DNA of 44,226 bases, from contig DEFM01000037.1 in assembly GCA_002350855.1 (NCBI GenBank), positions 594 through 44,819 on the forward strand, read 5' to 3'. The position numbers and the translations under genes were made by a program. The notes beneath the pieces were generated by a model. The model had not been told where the DNA came from, did no database searches, and saw nothing but the letters and a program-made list of their open reading frames with translations. Positions 21,481 to 29,533 of the stretch are shown here, in pieces (position 1 is the first letter of the stretch; every line of letters begins with the position of its first letter). Source of the DNA: Prevotellaceae bacterium UBA2852. Lineage in GTDB: Bacteria; Bacteroidota; Bacteroidia; Bacteroidales; Bacteroidaceae.

Positions 21481-21497
21481 ACGAAAAGTAACATAAA

Positions 21498-21547
21498 CAA
21501 AACCTCCTCCTATTCTGATACAAATACGAATAGGAGGAGTTTTTTGG
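21498..21547. terminator. Bidirectional terminator after the hairpin array
   Basis: A perfect 12-bp stem, CTCCTCCTATTC (21504-21515) with GAATAGGAGGAG, encloses a 12-nt loop. T-rich ends on both strands follow after one mismatch. It would end the array transcript on the plus strand and the 21587-21772 frame on the minus strand. Confidence 0.88.
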
Positions 21548-21586
21548 AACATATTCATTCATTCCTGTTCCTGCCAATTATAAGCA

Positions 21587-21772
21587 TTATTCCTCAACAA
21601 TATTTTGAAATTTACTCCATTTTAGATATTGAGATTGATACATCTCTGAAGCAAATTCGGGGACATAAAGTATTGCCTGTTCGTATGTTTCATCACTAAA
21701 AGGACCATATTCATCTGTCATTATTCTTGCTGGAGGATTAGAATGTGTCCATTTGCAATGAATCTCTCTCAA
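21587..21772 (-). CDS. Short Cys-containing protein or 5'-truncated gene, unknown
   Basis: A minus-strand frame ends at 21587 and looks coding, with ordered aromatic and acidic residues (ARIMTDEYGPFSDETYEQAI, then LYVPEFASEMYQSQYLKWSK). It has no good start. A TTG at 21772 gives 61 aa and an ATG at 21718 gives 43 aa. The frame is open back to a TGA at 21809-21811, and the upstream part (CKYYNCKKLREIHCKW) adds three further cysteines, so the true protein was probably longer. It may be a fragment left at the island boundary. The family is not identified. Confidence 0.4.
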   Translation of the reverse strand: MREIHCKWTHSNPPARIMTDEYGPFSDETYEQAILYVPEFASEMYQSQYLKWSKFQNIVEE

Positions 21773-22055
21773 TTTTTTACAATTATAGTATTTGCAAGTT
21801 ACTCTATATCAATATTTTATAATCTAAACGATAGAAAAGTAATGACGTAGATTCTAAAGGACACGTAAAAGAGGAAGATTTAACATTTTTAACCTTTACA
21901 AACCACAAAAACGAAGTGTTTGTGCAACTTTTGAAGTGAATTTGGTGAATAGTTCTATAAAAAACACAAGTAATTGTCATATGCAACCTACAATAGGGTT
22001 AAAAAATGAATTATTTTCAATTTTTGACGTTATCAATTATTAATTTTACAAATTA

Positions 22056-22090
22056 TTGATGTGTATATGAATTTTTTTTTAGTATTTTTG
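22056..22090 (+). promoter_or_regulatory. Promoter of the BREX operon
   Basis: TATTTTTG (22083-22090) matches the -7 box TAnnTTTG. A TTG at 22056-22058 is a weak -33 candidate with a longer than usual spacer. ATCAAT (22032-22037) and ATTGAT (22055-22060) form an inverted pair over the upstream part that could be an operator for the XRE regulator. The surrounding 21812-22080 is AT-rich with no supported gene. Confidence 0.5.
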
Positions 22091-22110
22091 TGGCATTAAA
22101 ACCATATACG

Positions 22111-22338
22111 ATGGAAGAAAACAAAGATTTAAATCGGATTAAGGTAATGTTGGCCGAGAAGAAACGGACAAACAAGTGGCTTGCAGAGCAACTTGGCGTT
22201 AATGCTGCCACAGTTAGCAAGTGGTGTACCAATTCTTCCCAGCCGTCTTTGGATATGCTGAGCAAAATAGCAGCAGCCTTAAAAGTGGATTATACAGAAC
22301 TTGTAAGAATAAAGCGCATTCATGGCGAAGAAGAATAA
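22111..22338 (+). CDS. Small XRE-family HTH regulator at the head of the BREX operon
   Basis: The 75-aa protein is essentially one Cro/C1-type helix-turn-helix: LAEKKRTNKWLAEQLGVNAA then TVSKWCTNSSQPSLDMLSKI (about residues 14-53). I chose ATG 22111 because the promoter -7 box ends at 22090, so the in-frame GTG at 22090 would not be inside the message. Its coding end overlaps the brxA start by 17 bases. It probably represses its own operon to limit BREX toxicity. Known BrxR proteins of other BREX loci are larger winged-HTH/WYL proteins, so this is a different, minimal regulator. Confidence 0.85.
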   Translation: MEENKDLNRIKVMLAEKKRTNKWLAEQLGVNAATVSKWCTNSSQPSLDMLSKIAAALKVDYTELVRIKRIHGEEE

Positions 22339-23050
22339 CGGAAAATATGATTCAGGGGTCAACATCATGGGTAGTGTTCCAAACTACAATGTGATGCTTG
22401 ACTACATCAGTGATACATATGGTAACACTGAAGGCAGTACAGGTGCCTTTGAGTTTAGGACAGAAAAATCCTTGCAACGGTTTGTCTCTGCCATAGAATC
22501 CTGTATTCTCAAATTTAAGAATGACACTCATAAGAGGCTGTTCTTTGATGCCATTGCAGATAAAACATTTTCGGTACAAGAGAGGTTGGTCATCTTGTTT
22601 TGGCAACTGACCTATTCAAATCTTCTCTTTTCCCGTATAACAGCAGAGGTATTCATGAAGGCTGTCTATTCAGGACGTGTTACCATCATGGCAGAAGAAA
22701 TCACCAGTTTCCTACGTTTTATAAAGGAAACGGAGGATGGTGAGCTGGATTGGAGCGAAGATACTATTAAGATTTCCGGAAGCAAGTATCTCACCATCAT
22801 GAAAAAACTTGGTCTTGCGGATGGTGCCATCAAGAAGAGTATTGTTCACCCTGTCATTACAAATAACCTCTTTGTTTACTTCATTCGTTTTATTCAGACT
22901 GTAACAGGTGACAAAACCCTGCACAATCCTTTTATCATCTTCTCGTTCAGTGAAGAACAGAACATTATCAGCCGATTGAAACGGATAGAAAATATTCCAT
23001 ATTGGGATGTGTCGCAAATTGGAACCGAAATAACGATAGACTTAAAATAA
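22322..23050 (+). CDS. brxA: BREX protein BrxA (DUF1819)
   Basis: The 242-aa protein occupies the brxA position and has DUF1819 character: a helical N-terminus (SLQRFVSAIESCILKFKNDT), then FFDAIADKTFSVQERLVILF WQL and a C-terminal basic helical region. BrxA homologues resemble the DNA-binding NusB-like fold and are needed for full phage resistance in some BREX systems. The start at 22322 overlaps the regulator; an in-frame ATG at 22367 is an alternative. One base separates it from brxB. Identity rests on position plus overall similarity. Confidence 0.85.
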   Translation: MAKKNNGKYDSGVNIMGSVPNYNVMLDYISDTYGNTEGSTGAFEFRTEKSLQRFVSAIESCILKFKNDTHKRLFFDAIADKTFSVQERLVILFWQLTYSNLLFSRITAEVFMKAVYSGRVTIMAEEITSFLRFIKETEDGELDWSEDTIKISGSKYLTIMKKLGLADGAIKKSIVHPVITNNLFVYFIRFIQTVTGDKTLHNPFIIFSFSEEQNIISRLKRIENIPYWDVSQIGTEITIDLK

Positions 23051-23051
23051 T

Positions 23052-23603
23052 ATGGCATCTACTTACATACAAGAACACAACCGGTTATTCGGTGACCTGA
23101 CGGCAGCGTTGGGACGTGACCTTGCTCACTTGTCTTCAGAGGCAAATGGCGGAAGGAGCATTCTGTTTGTCTATCCACCAGTTGACGAAGAGAAGTATAT
23201 AGAGGAGGCTAAGAAAAGATTCACTGAGGGATATGAATTCATCGACCTCCGACAGCTATTTGTGGAGTTTATCGATTCAAAAGGGCTTGACAAGTTCCAT
23301 CGGCAATTCAAGAATATGGGAACAGAGGTATTTGTCAGCCAGAACTATACAGAGGGAACATTCTATAGTTTTCTGATGAAACGAATCGTGGATTCTGCAG
23401 CAAAAGGCGTCTCTCCAATATTGATACATACCGGTGTCATCTATAAGATGGGATTTTCCAATCAGAACATCATGGAAGACCCGGATGTGATGAAATTCCA
23501 GAAACCGCTCGTGTTTTTCTATCCTGCGGTGACGAGGAATGAGACTATCTATTTTCTCGACCTGCAACCAGCTTCAAAATATCGCTGTGTGGTTATTATG
23601 TAA
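23052..23603 (+). CDS. brxB: BREX protein BrxB (DUF1788)
   Basis: The 183-aa protein fits DUF1788: an N-terminal LFGDLTAALGRDL, a central ILFVYPPVDEEKY, then a Rossmann-like run with ISPILIHTG-type (VSPILIHTGVIYKMG) and a final PLVFFYPAVTRNETIYFLDL block. BrxB is required for BREX host methylation and defence, probably through complexes with PglZ and PglX. It starts one base after brxA and ends 14 bases before brxC, so translation is coupled. Confidence 0.88.
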   Translation: MASTYIQEHNRLFGDLTAALGRDLAHLSSEANGGRSILFVYPPVDEEKYIEEAKKRFTEGYEFIDLRQLFVEFIDSKGLDKFHRQFKNMGTEVFVSQNYTEGTFYSFLMKRIVDSAAKGVSPILIHTGVIYKMGFSNQNIMEDPDVMKFQKPLVFFYPAVTRNETIYFLDLQPASKYRCVVIM

Positions 23604-23617
23604 TACATATATTATTT

Positions 23618-26600
23618 ATGAATATGACAAAAATAAAAGATATACTTTCAATTCGTCTCGAAGATGACATCAAGAGTGTGATTGACCTCAACCAGCAAGA
23701 CGAGAGTAGCATCATGGATGAACTTGACGGATTCATCCTGACAGAAAGCCTTGCCAAGCATTTGGCAGACTTCTGTGACTTCTTCACATCAAACACAGCC
23801 CAACCAGGACTGTGGTTGAGCGGTTTCTATGGTTCAGGTAAGTCATACTTCTCCAAGATGATAGGTTTCCTGCTAAAGAATCCCTCTATTCAAGGTACAT
23901 CTGTGCGCGACCGTTTCCAGAGCAAACTGATAGGATTGCCCAATGCTGGTCTGCTTCAGAACAGCATTAACGAACTGGGACGCACCAATAACCATATCGT
24001 GCTCTTTGATGCAGCCAAGACTACAGGCAATCATGGTATCAGCTACATGATGATGGGCGCATTCCTTAAATCTTTAGGACTTAACGATGACTGGGTAGGC
24101 ATCATTGAGTTCAATTTGTTGATGAGCGGTCGCTATCAGGCTTTTTGCGATAAAGTCCAACAGAAATTCGGAGAGACATGGCTGAAGCGCCGTCTGAATA
24201 TGGATGAAGTGTATGACACTTTAGAGGACACCATGCTCGACGGTTTTTGTTCTGAGAGCGCTTACGACGAGATGCGTGAGGCCGCAAAACTACGCATACA
24301 GGACTATGACGCCGTAAAACTTCAGGAAGACTTAACACGCTATCTTGAAAAGAATACTGATATTCGCATCGTATTCATGATTGACGAGGTAAGCGAGGCA
24401 ATTGCCCAAAAGAAGATTAATATCCTTGACCTTGAAGGAATGGCAGAAGCACTCGCAGCTCTTGGTCGCAAAGTATGGACAATTGCCATTGCCCAGCTCC
24501 AGTTGGATGACGTCATCAACGGCACCAATGTCAATCGTAGTCTGTTGACTAAGATTATCGACCGCTTCAAGAAGCGCATCCCCATTGCAGCCGAGGAAGT
24601 GGACATGATTATCCGCAAGCGACTCTTGGCCAAGACCGCAGACGGTAACGACCTCTTGCAGGACTACTATAAGAAGAATAGCGGAAAGATTTCCGACATT
24701 ACCAATATTGTAGGTACAGGTCTCAACAAAACAACCGACGCACAAACATACGCTGACTACTTCCCATTCTATGAGCATCAGTTCAAGATGCTTCAGTACT
24801 TCCTGTTTGGTACCCAGAAACTTGTCAAGACACAGGTGGGTACTCGTGGTATGTTGATTTCAGCATTTGACGTACTGAAGAAGGAGGCTCTTTCTGACAA
24901 GGACTACCACACCCACGTCAATGCTTCGCAACTTTGCAGACAGGCAGAAGAAGCCGTGGCAGAGTCGCTGCGTAAAAGGTATGATCAGGCCGACGAACAT
25001 CTCAGAGAATTGAATCTTCAATTCGTCAAAGGACGTGACATGCTGCAAACCATTCATTTTCTGACGAATTCAGGTGCCAAAACAACGGCAGAGAATATCA
25101 GCCGTGCATACGTCAATTGCCCAGACGATTATTTCTCAGTGCTCGAAGAAGTCAAGAAAGCCTGCAAGAAACTGGCGGACGATGAAATCCTTATCCTTTC
25201 TGGCGATGAGTATCGTATCACCAGCGAGACCCAGCAGCGCATTTTTGAAATGATGAACAATATCGACATTGCCAACTACCGCATCAAGGGCGAGATTACT
25301 AAACAGGTGAAGCAAATGTCGCTCGTCCGTGGTGCGCAGAATCTGACTGTTGACTCTGTCAATGTAGGATTCGCTGTTCAGTCAGACAGTGGCGAACCAC
25401 TTTCTACTGGCGGTGATCAAGGCATGAAGGTCGTGTTCCATGACATTCTCAGCGTCAAGCCATCTTTCAATGAGTATGTTGAGCACGTTAAGGAAGAAAC
25501 GCAGTCTCAGAAAGGCATCATCAGTATTGTGCCTTCTTCCGATTACGCAGCAGAAATACAGAAGATAGCAGAGGATATCCTTCGCATCAGTTATATCAAG
25601 GATGTACCTAATCTTACTTCCGAGGAGAAGAAGGTTGTGGACGAGATAGCCAGTTCTTTGGAGAGTAAAACGGCACAGTTGGAACAGGTTATCGTGAAGT
25701 CGTATGCTAACGGTGTACTTGTCTATCTCTATAATGCCAGCATCATGACCGCCCAGAATGCAGCAACCATTATCAAGGAGGCTGAACTGAAGATGTATGG
25801 CAATATCTATACCAAACGCCTTGGTGGTTCTCTGAAAGACAGCGTGGCTCTTCAACTGCTGAAAGCGGCTCAGAATCAGCTCCAAAATGTCATCGGTCAG
25901 CAGCCTGACTTCTTGTTCTTTGATACCACAGGACAGTTTATTGGCGATCAGTTACCCGTCATTACAGAAATGATGGCACAAATGGCATCTTATAAGAATG
26001 GTGCTGACTTGGAGCGTGACCTTGCAGCCGCTCCTACCGGCTATAGCTTTGGTACGGTATTCTCTACTTTGGCAGCACTCTTCCGTGCCAGCAAGGTGAT
26101 TATTAAGTACAACAATCAAGAGTACCACTCCTGGCAGCAGGAAGGAGCCAAAGAGCCATTTGCTAATTCGCGCAACTTCCAGCGTGCGTCATTTAAGGCA
26201 ATCACTAAGAGCCTGAGCTATAATGAGAAACGTGACATTGTTGACACCTTGAAGGATTGCCGTTATAAGGAACTGACAGGAAACAATCTCAGTTACAACA
26301 TGAATGACTTTGAACTCGTTGCAGCCATCCAGTCACTTGCAGTCACAGAGATTCATAAAGTCAACAACCAGATATGCAACGACACTGAACGCGAGCGTAT
26401 TTTCCGACGTTCCCTTGCTGCAAAGGAAGTGCTTCGCCAATATGCAGGAACAGTCACGGAGTACAACTACTTCAATACAGCTCGGACATTCCTTGGTGAC
26501 AACGAAAACGAGGAGTTTTGCAAGGCTGTAGAGAAGATTGAGGCAGACATTCGTTTCATTGACTCTAACATTCGTGAGATTGAATACCAAAAAGAATACT

Positions 26601-27271
26601 TCCTCGATGTGAAGAGTGAATTAGAGTTCGTCGGCTTGCCAATGCAGACCTTCGACCAATTACACGAATCCTATCTTCAGATGCTCGATAGCGATCCCGT
26701 GCATAACTACGCTCAGATGAAGAAACTGTATCTTGATGTAAAGGGTCTGTACTATAAATATATGGAACAGCAAGCAGAGCAGATGATTTATGGATATGGT
26801 GACTTGTTGACCCGTATAGATGCAATCAAGAAAAATGCTGAGCAATACCCTGCAGAATGGAACACAAGGTTATATGCTAAAGTAAGGGAAAAGGAAGATG
26901 TATGCAAAAAATACATCATTTCGAAAATCCAGTTAAAGGACTATGAGATTCGTTGCTCCAATTGTCACCTTCAGCTTCGTGACATCGTGAGTGCCATCAA
27001 TATGTTACCACAGTTGAATGTGGACGTGGATGTGATGGAAACAGAGATTTGTACATCTGACCCGAAGCCTGCACCTCAGCCCCAACCACAGCCAGGTCCT
27101 GGAGATCCCACTCCGCAGCCGCAACCAAAGCCACAGCCCAAAGAACGCAAGTTGCGAAGCCAACTGCCAACGGGGCAACTTAGCGTGGCTCAATACAAGC
27201 AATGGCTGAAGCAGCAGTTGGCGATGGTCAATCAATTCGATACAAACGACATTCTTAAATTTGACGAATAA
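23618..27271 (+). CDS. brxC: BREX P-loop ATPase BrxC
   Basis: BrxC is the large AAA-type ATPase of BREX. The 1217-aa length is typical. The Walker A motif GFYGSGKS is at residues 69-76 and the Walker B strand VFMIDEV is at 252-258. The middle is helical (about 450-1100). A CSNCHL motif near residue 1113 may bind metal. A Pro/Gln-rich linker (about 1148-1176) leads to a short C-terminal domain (SVAQYKQWLKQQLAMVN). It couples ATP use to phage DNA arrest by an unknown mechanism. It ends 11 bases before the inserted DUF262 gene. Confidence 0.93.
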   Translation: MNMTKIKDILSIRLEDDIKSVIDLNQQDESSIMDELDGFILTESLAKHLADFCDFFTSNTAQPGLWLSGFYGSGKSYFSKMIGFLLKNPSIQGTSVRDRFQSKLIGLPNAGLLQNSINELGRTNNHIVLFDAAKTTGNHGISYMMMGAFLKSLGLNDDWVGIIEFNLLMSGRYQAFCDKVQQKFGETWLKRRLNMDEVYDTLEDTMLDGFCSESAYDEMREAAKLRIQDYDAVKLQEDLTRYLEKNTDIRIVFMIDEVSEAIAQKKINILDLEGMAEALAALGRKVWTIAIAQLQLDDVINGTNVNRSLLTKIIDRFKKRIPIAAEEVDMIIRKRLLAKTADGNDLLQDYYKKNSGKISDITNIVGTGLNKTTDAQTYADYFPFYEHQFKMLQYFLFGTQKLVKTQVGTRGMLISAFDVLKKEALSDKDYHTHVNASQLCRQAEEAVAESLRKRYDQADEHLRELNLQFVKGRDMLQTIHFLTNSGAKTTAENISRAYVNCPDDYFSVLEEVKKACKKLADDEILILSGDEYRITSETQQRIFEMMNNIDIANYRIKGEITKQVKQMSLVRGAQNLTVDSVNVGFAVQSDSGEPLSTGGDQGMKVVFHDILSVKPSFNEYVEHVKEETQSQKGIISIVPSSDYAAEIQKIAEDILRISYIKDVPNLTSEEKKVVDEIASSLESKTAQLEQVIVKSYANGVLVYLYNASIMTAQNAATIIKEAELKMYGNIYTKRLGGSLKDSVALQLLKAAQNQLQNVIGQQPDFLFFDTTGQFIGDQLPVITEMMAQMASYKNGADLERDLAAAPTGYSFGTVFSTLAALFRASKVIIKYNNQEYHSWQQEGAKEPFANSRNFQRASFKAITKSLSYNEKRDIVDTLKDCRYKELTGNNLSYNMNDFELVAAIQSLAVTEIHKVNNQICNDTERERIFRRSLAAKEVLRQYAGTVTEYNYFNTARTFLGDNENEEFCKAVEKIEADIRFIDSNIREIEYQKEYFLDVKSELEFVGLPMQTFDQLHESYLQMLDSDPVHNYAQMKKLYLDVKGLYYKYMEQQAEQMIYGYGDLLTRIDAIKKNAEQYPAEWNTRLYAKVREKEDVCKKYIISKIQLKDYEIRCSNCHLQLRDIVSAINMLPQLNVDVDVMETEICTSDPKPAPQPQPQPGPGDPTPQPQPKPQPKERKLRSQLPTGQLSVAQYKQWLKQQLAMVNQFDTNDILKFDE

Positions 27272-27282
27272 AATAGATAGTT

Positions 27283-28413
27283 ATGGAAGATTACATATAT
27301 GATCAGATAAAAGAGGAGATCGATATTGAGCCAGAAGATAATAGCATAGAAGATATTCATGGGCCTTTCGACCCTAATGCTATAGATGTGGATATCTCGG
27401 TAGTGAATTTAGGTTCTCTTTTGGAGCAACTTGAATACAATGAAATTGATTTGCAACCAGAGTTTCAACGTGAAAGTGATGTCTGGACACAAGTCAAGAA
27501 AAGTCGCCTGATTGAATCTGTTCTATTGGGTCTCCCCTTACCATCATTCTATTTTAGTGAAGATCCGGAAACCAACAAACTTCTCGTAGTTGATGGACTT
27601 CAACGTCTTTGCGCTTTTTCAGATTTCTGTATCACAAAAAAACTCAAACTGAAAGGGATGCAGTTTCTGACAGGATTAGAAGGTTGGACGTATGATAAAT
27701 TAGATCGCACACAGATTCGAAGGATTAAAAGTCTAAAGGTCACTCTTAATACATTACGCAAGAACACTCCGCAAAGAGTAAAGCTTGTGATATTTCAACG
27801 CGTTAACACCGCAGGAGTCCCCTTGACGTCACAAGAGATGCGTAATGCTTTATACCAGAAGAAAGCTACCGATTTATTGAAAAGAATGGTAAAGTTGGAT
27901 TCTTTCAGAAAGGCTACTGGTGGTAAAATTCCTTCAAAACGAATGACTGATTGTGACTTCGCCAACCGTTTTGTCGCATTCTATCTTTATAGAAAAGAGT
28001 ATGACGGTAATCTTGATGAATTCATGGGCGATGCATTGGAGAATATTAATAGAATGTCGCAGCAAGAAATAGATAGCATTCATGATACTTTCGACAGGTC
28101 AATGACTATTTGTTACAGGCTTCTTGGAAATACGGCATTTAAACGGCCAGACCCACAAAAACCTAATAGTTTTTTAAAAACGAACAAAGCTATTTTTGAG
28201 GTTTTGAGTGTTTCAATAGCCCAACTGTCAGAAAACGAACAAGAGATTCTTGTTCAAAGGAAAGCTCGATTTCAAAACGAAATATATTCGTTGTTTATGA
28301 ATGAAGATTTTATTAAATCAATCACTTCTGGAACAGCAAAGACTCCTCAAGTCGAATATCGTCACACAAAAGTACAGCAACTCATTAAACAAGTAATTGG
28401 CTATGATAACTAA
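27283..28413 (+). CDS. DUF262 (GmrSD N-terminal-like) protein without nuclease domain
   Basis: The 376-aa protein has the DUF262/ParB-like core: LQPEFQR at 57-63, VVDGLQRL at 102-109 (usual form DGQQR) and FQRVNTAGVPLT at 171-182. In GmrSD-type restriction enzymes this domain senses or hydrolyses NTP. The C-terminal HNH-like DUF1524 nuclease domain of those enzymes is not visible here; residues 200-376 are helical. The stop overlaps the next gene's ATG by 11 bases, so both act together. Base composition looks more AT-rich than brxC or the ends of pglX, which suggests later insertion of a cassette. Confidence 0.85.
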   Translation: MEDYIYDQIKEEIDIEPEDNSIEDIHGPFDPNAIDVDISVVNLGSLLEQLEYNEIDLQPEFQRESDVWTQVKKSRLIESVLLGLPLPSFYFSEDPETNKLLVVDGLQRLCAFSDFCITKKLKLKGMQFLTGLEGWTYDKLDRTQIRRIKSLKVTLNTLRKNTPQRVKLVIFQRVNTAGVPLTSQEMRNALYQKKATDLLKRMVKLDSFRKATGGKIPSKRMTDCDFANRFVAFYLYRKEYDGNLDEFMGDALENINRMSQQEIDSIHDTFDRSMTICYRLLGNTAFKRPDPQKPNSFLKTNKAIFEVLSVSIAQLSENEQEILVQRKARFQNEIYSLFMNEDFIKSITSGTAKTPQVEYRHTKVQQLIKQVIGYDN

Positions 28414-29521
28414 TTTGATATTGAAGGACTTTAAGATTCATAATAATCTTAATATTCAATTGGGTAATATCACATTACTCACAGGACAAAACGGTATGGG
28501 TAAGTCATCTGTCATTCAGTCGATGCTGTTACTTAGACAGTCATACACGGGAAACGCCCCTTTGGCAGGATTGAATCTAAAAGGAGATTTGGCTGATTTA
28601 GGTATTGCCAATGATGTTGAATGTCATTCTTGTTCTGATGGGGTATTGAACATCCAATTGGAAGATGATTCAGAAACTTTGAATTTCGAGTTCTCTTATG
28701 AAGATACGGATAGTTATGAAACATATCTGCCTGCTATCAATATGGAGAATCAGAATAAAGATTTAACGAAATGTTCTCTGTTTACTTCAAAATTTCAGTA
28801 TATAAGTGCGTTTCGATATGGTCCACAGAAAGGATATGAAAGAGATACAAATGTGGTGCAGCACCAAAAACAGATTTCAAAAATTAATGGTCAATGTGAA
28901 TATGCAATACATTTCCTGAGTCATTTTGGGAACAAGATACATTGTATTCCAGAGTTACTTTACGATAATGAAAACAATGATCTCTTATCCACACAGGTTC
29001 AATTGTGGATGCAACAAGTGTCGCCTCGTGTAAATATCAATATTGAACCTAATGGAAATGATTTCAAGCTAAATTATAAATTCAGCAGAGAAGGGAACAC
29101 CATGACAGAACCAATGTCAGCGATTAATGTTGGTTATGGTATTTCTTATGTCTTGCCAATTATTATTGCAGTCCTGAGTGCTTCTCCTGGCGCCATTCTT
29201 CTTATAGAAAACCCGGAAGCGCATATTCATCCTCGTGCTCAGGCAGAACTTATGAAGTTGCTTATGAAGGCGGCGAAAGCAGGAATACAGATTATCATAG
29301 AAACACATAGCGACCATATTATGAATGGCGCATTGGTTGCAATTGTGAATGAACCTGAATATCTGCCATTGGTTAAGGCATATTACTTTGAACGTGATGA
29401 AAGCCAGCATACATCCAAACCTTGCAAGTTGGAGATACTTGAGGATGGTAGAGTTGCTAATCCTCCGGTAGGCTTCTTTGACCAAATAGATATAGACATG
29501 CGAACAATAATGGGCTTCTAA
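28403..29521 (+). CDS. AAA-family ATPase, DUF3696 type
   Basis: The 372-aa protein starts at ATG 28403, inside the end of the DUF262 gene (a TTG six bases earlier is less likely). It is an SMC/RecF-type ABC ATPase with Walker A GQNGMGKSS (28-36), signature-like segment NVGYGISYVLPIIIAVLSAS, Walker B/catalytic block LLIENPEAHIHP (266-277) and switch ETHSDH (300-305). The C-terminus (DGRVANPPVGFFDQ) matches the DUF3696 end. Relatives occur in OLD-like and other defence cassettes with an effector gene. Here it pairs with DUF262 and a third unknown gene. Confidence 0.88.
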   Translation: MITNLILKDFKIHNNLNIQLGNITLLTGQNGMGKSSVIQSMLLLRQSYTGNAPLAGLNLKGDLADLGIANDVECHSCSDGVLNIQLEDDSETLNFEFSYEDTDSYETYLPAINMENQNKDLTKCSLFTSKFQYISAFRYGPQKGYERDTNVVQHQKQISKINGQCEYAIHFLSHFGNKIHCIPELLYDNENNDLLSTQVQLWMQQVSPRVNINIEPNGNDFKLNYKFSREGNTMTEPMSAINVGYGISYVLPIIIAVLSASPGAILLIENPEAHIHPRAQAELMKLLMKAAKAGIQIIIETHSDHIMNGALVAIVNEPEYLPLVKAYYFERDESQHTSKPCKLEILEDGRVANPPVGFFDQIDIDMRTIMGF

Positions 29522-29533
29522 CAATTGTTTTAT

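Larger units (their letters stand above)
21305..21547 (+). ncRNA. Candidate non-coding RNA made of tandem hairpins
   Basis: A -7-like box TATCTTTG (21305-21312, followed by CAAA) is followed by a large 14-bp hairpin (21335-21348 with 21358-21371), a 22-nt-period array of hexaloop hairpins (21370-21477) and a strong terminator (21504-21543 plus T-run). No ORF longer than about 15 codons fits the transcript, because the period of 22 shifts the frame at each unit. Predicted transcript length is about 230 nt. The structure is read directly from the sequence; that it is transcribed is inference. A multi-site protein-binding array is the main alternative. Confidence 0.45.

Noticed and set aside
22090..22110. 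GTG start for the XRE regulator
   Set aside because: The GTG overlaps the end of the promoter -7 box and would not be in the transcript. ATG 22111 is the first usable start.
27283..28413. GmrSD/BrxU type IV restriction enzyme
   Set aside because: Only the DUF262 half is present. No DUF1524 HNH-type motif is visible in the C-terminal part or as a neighbouring gene.
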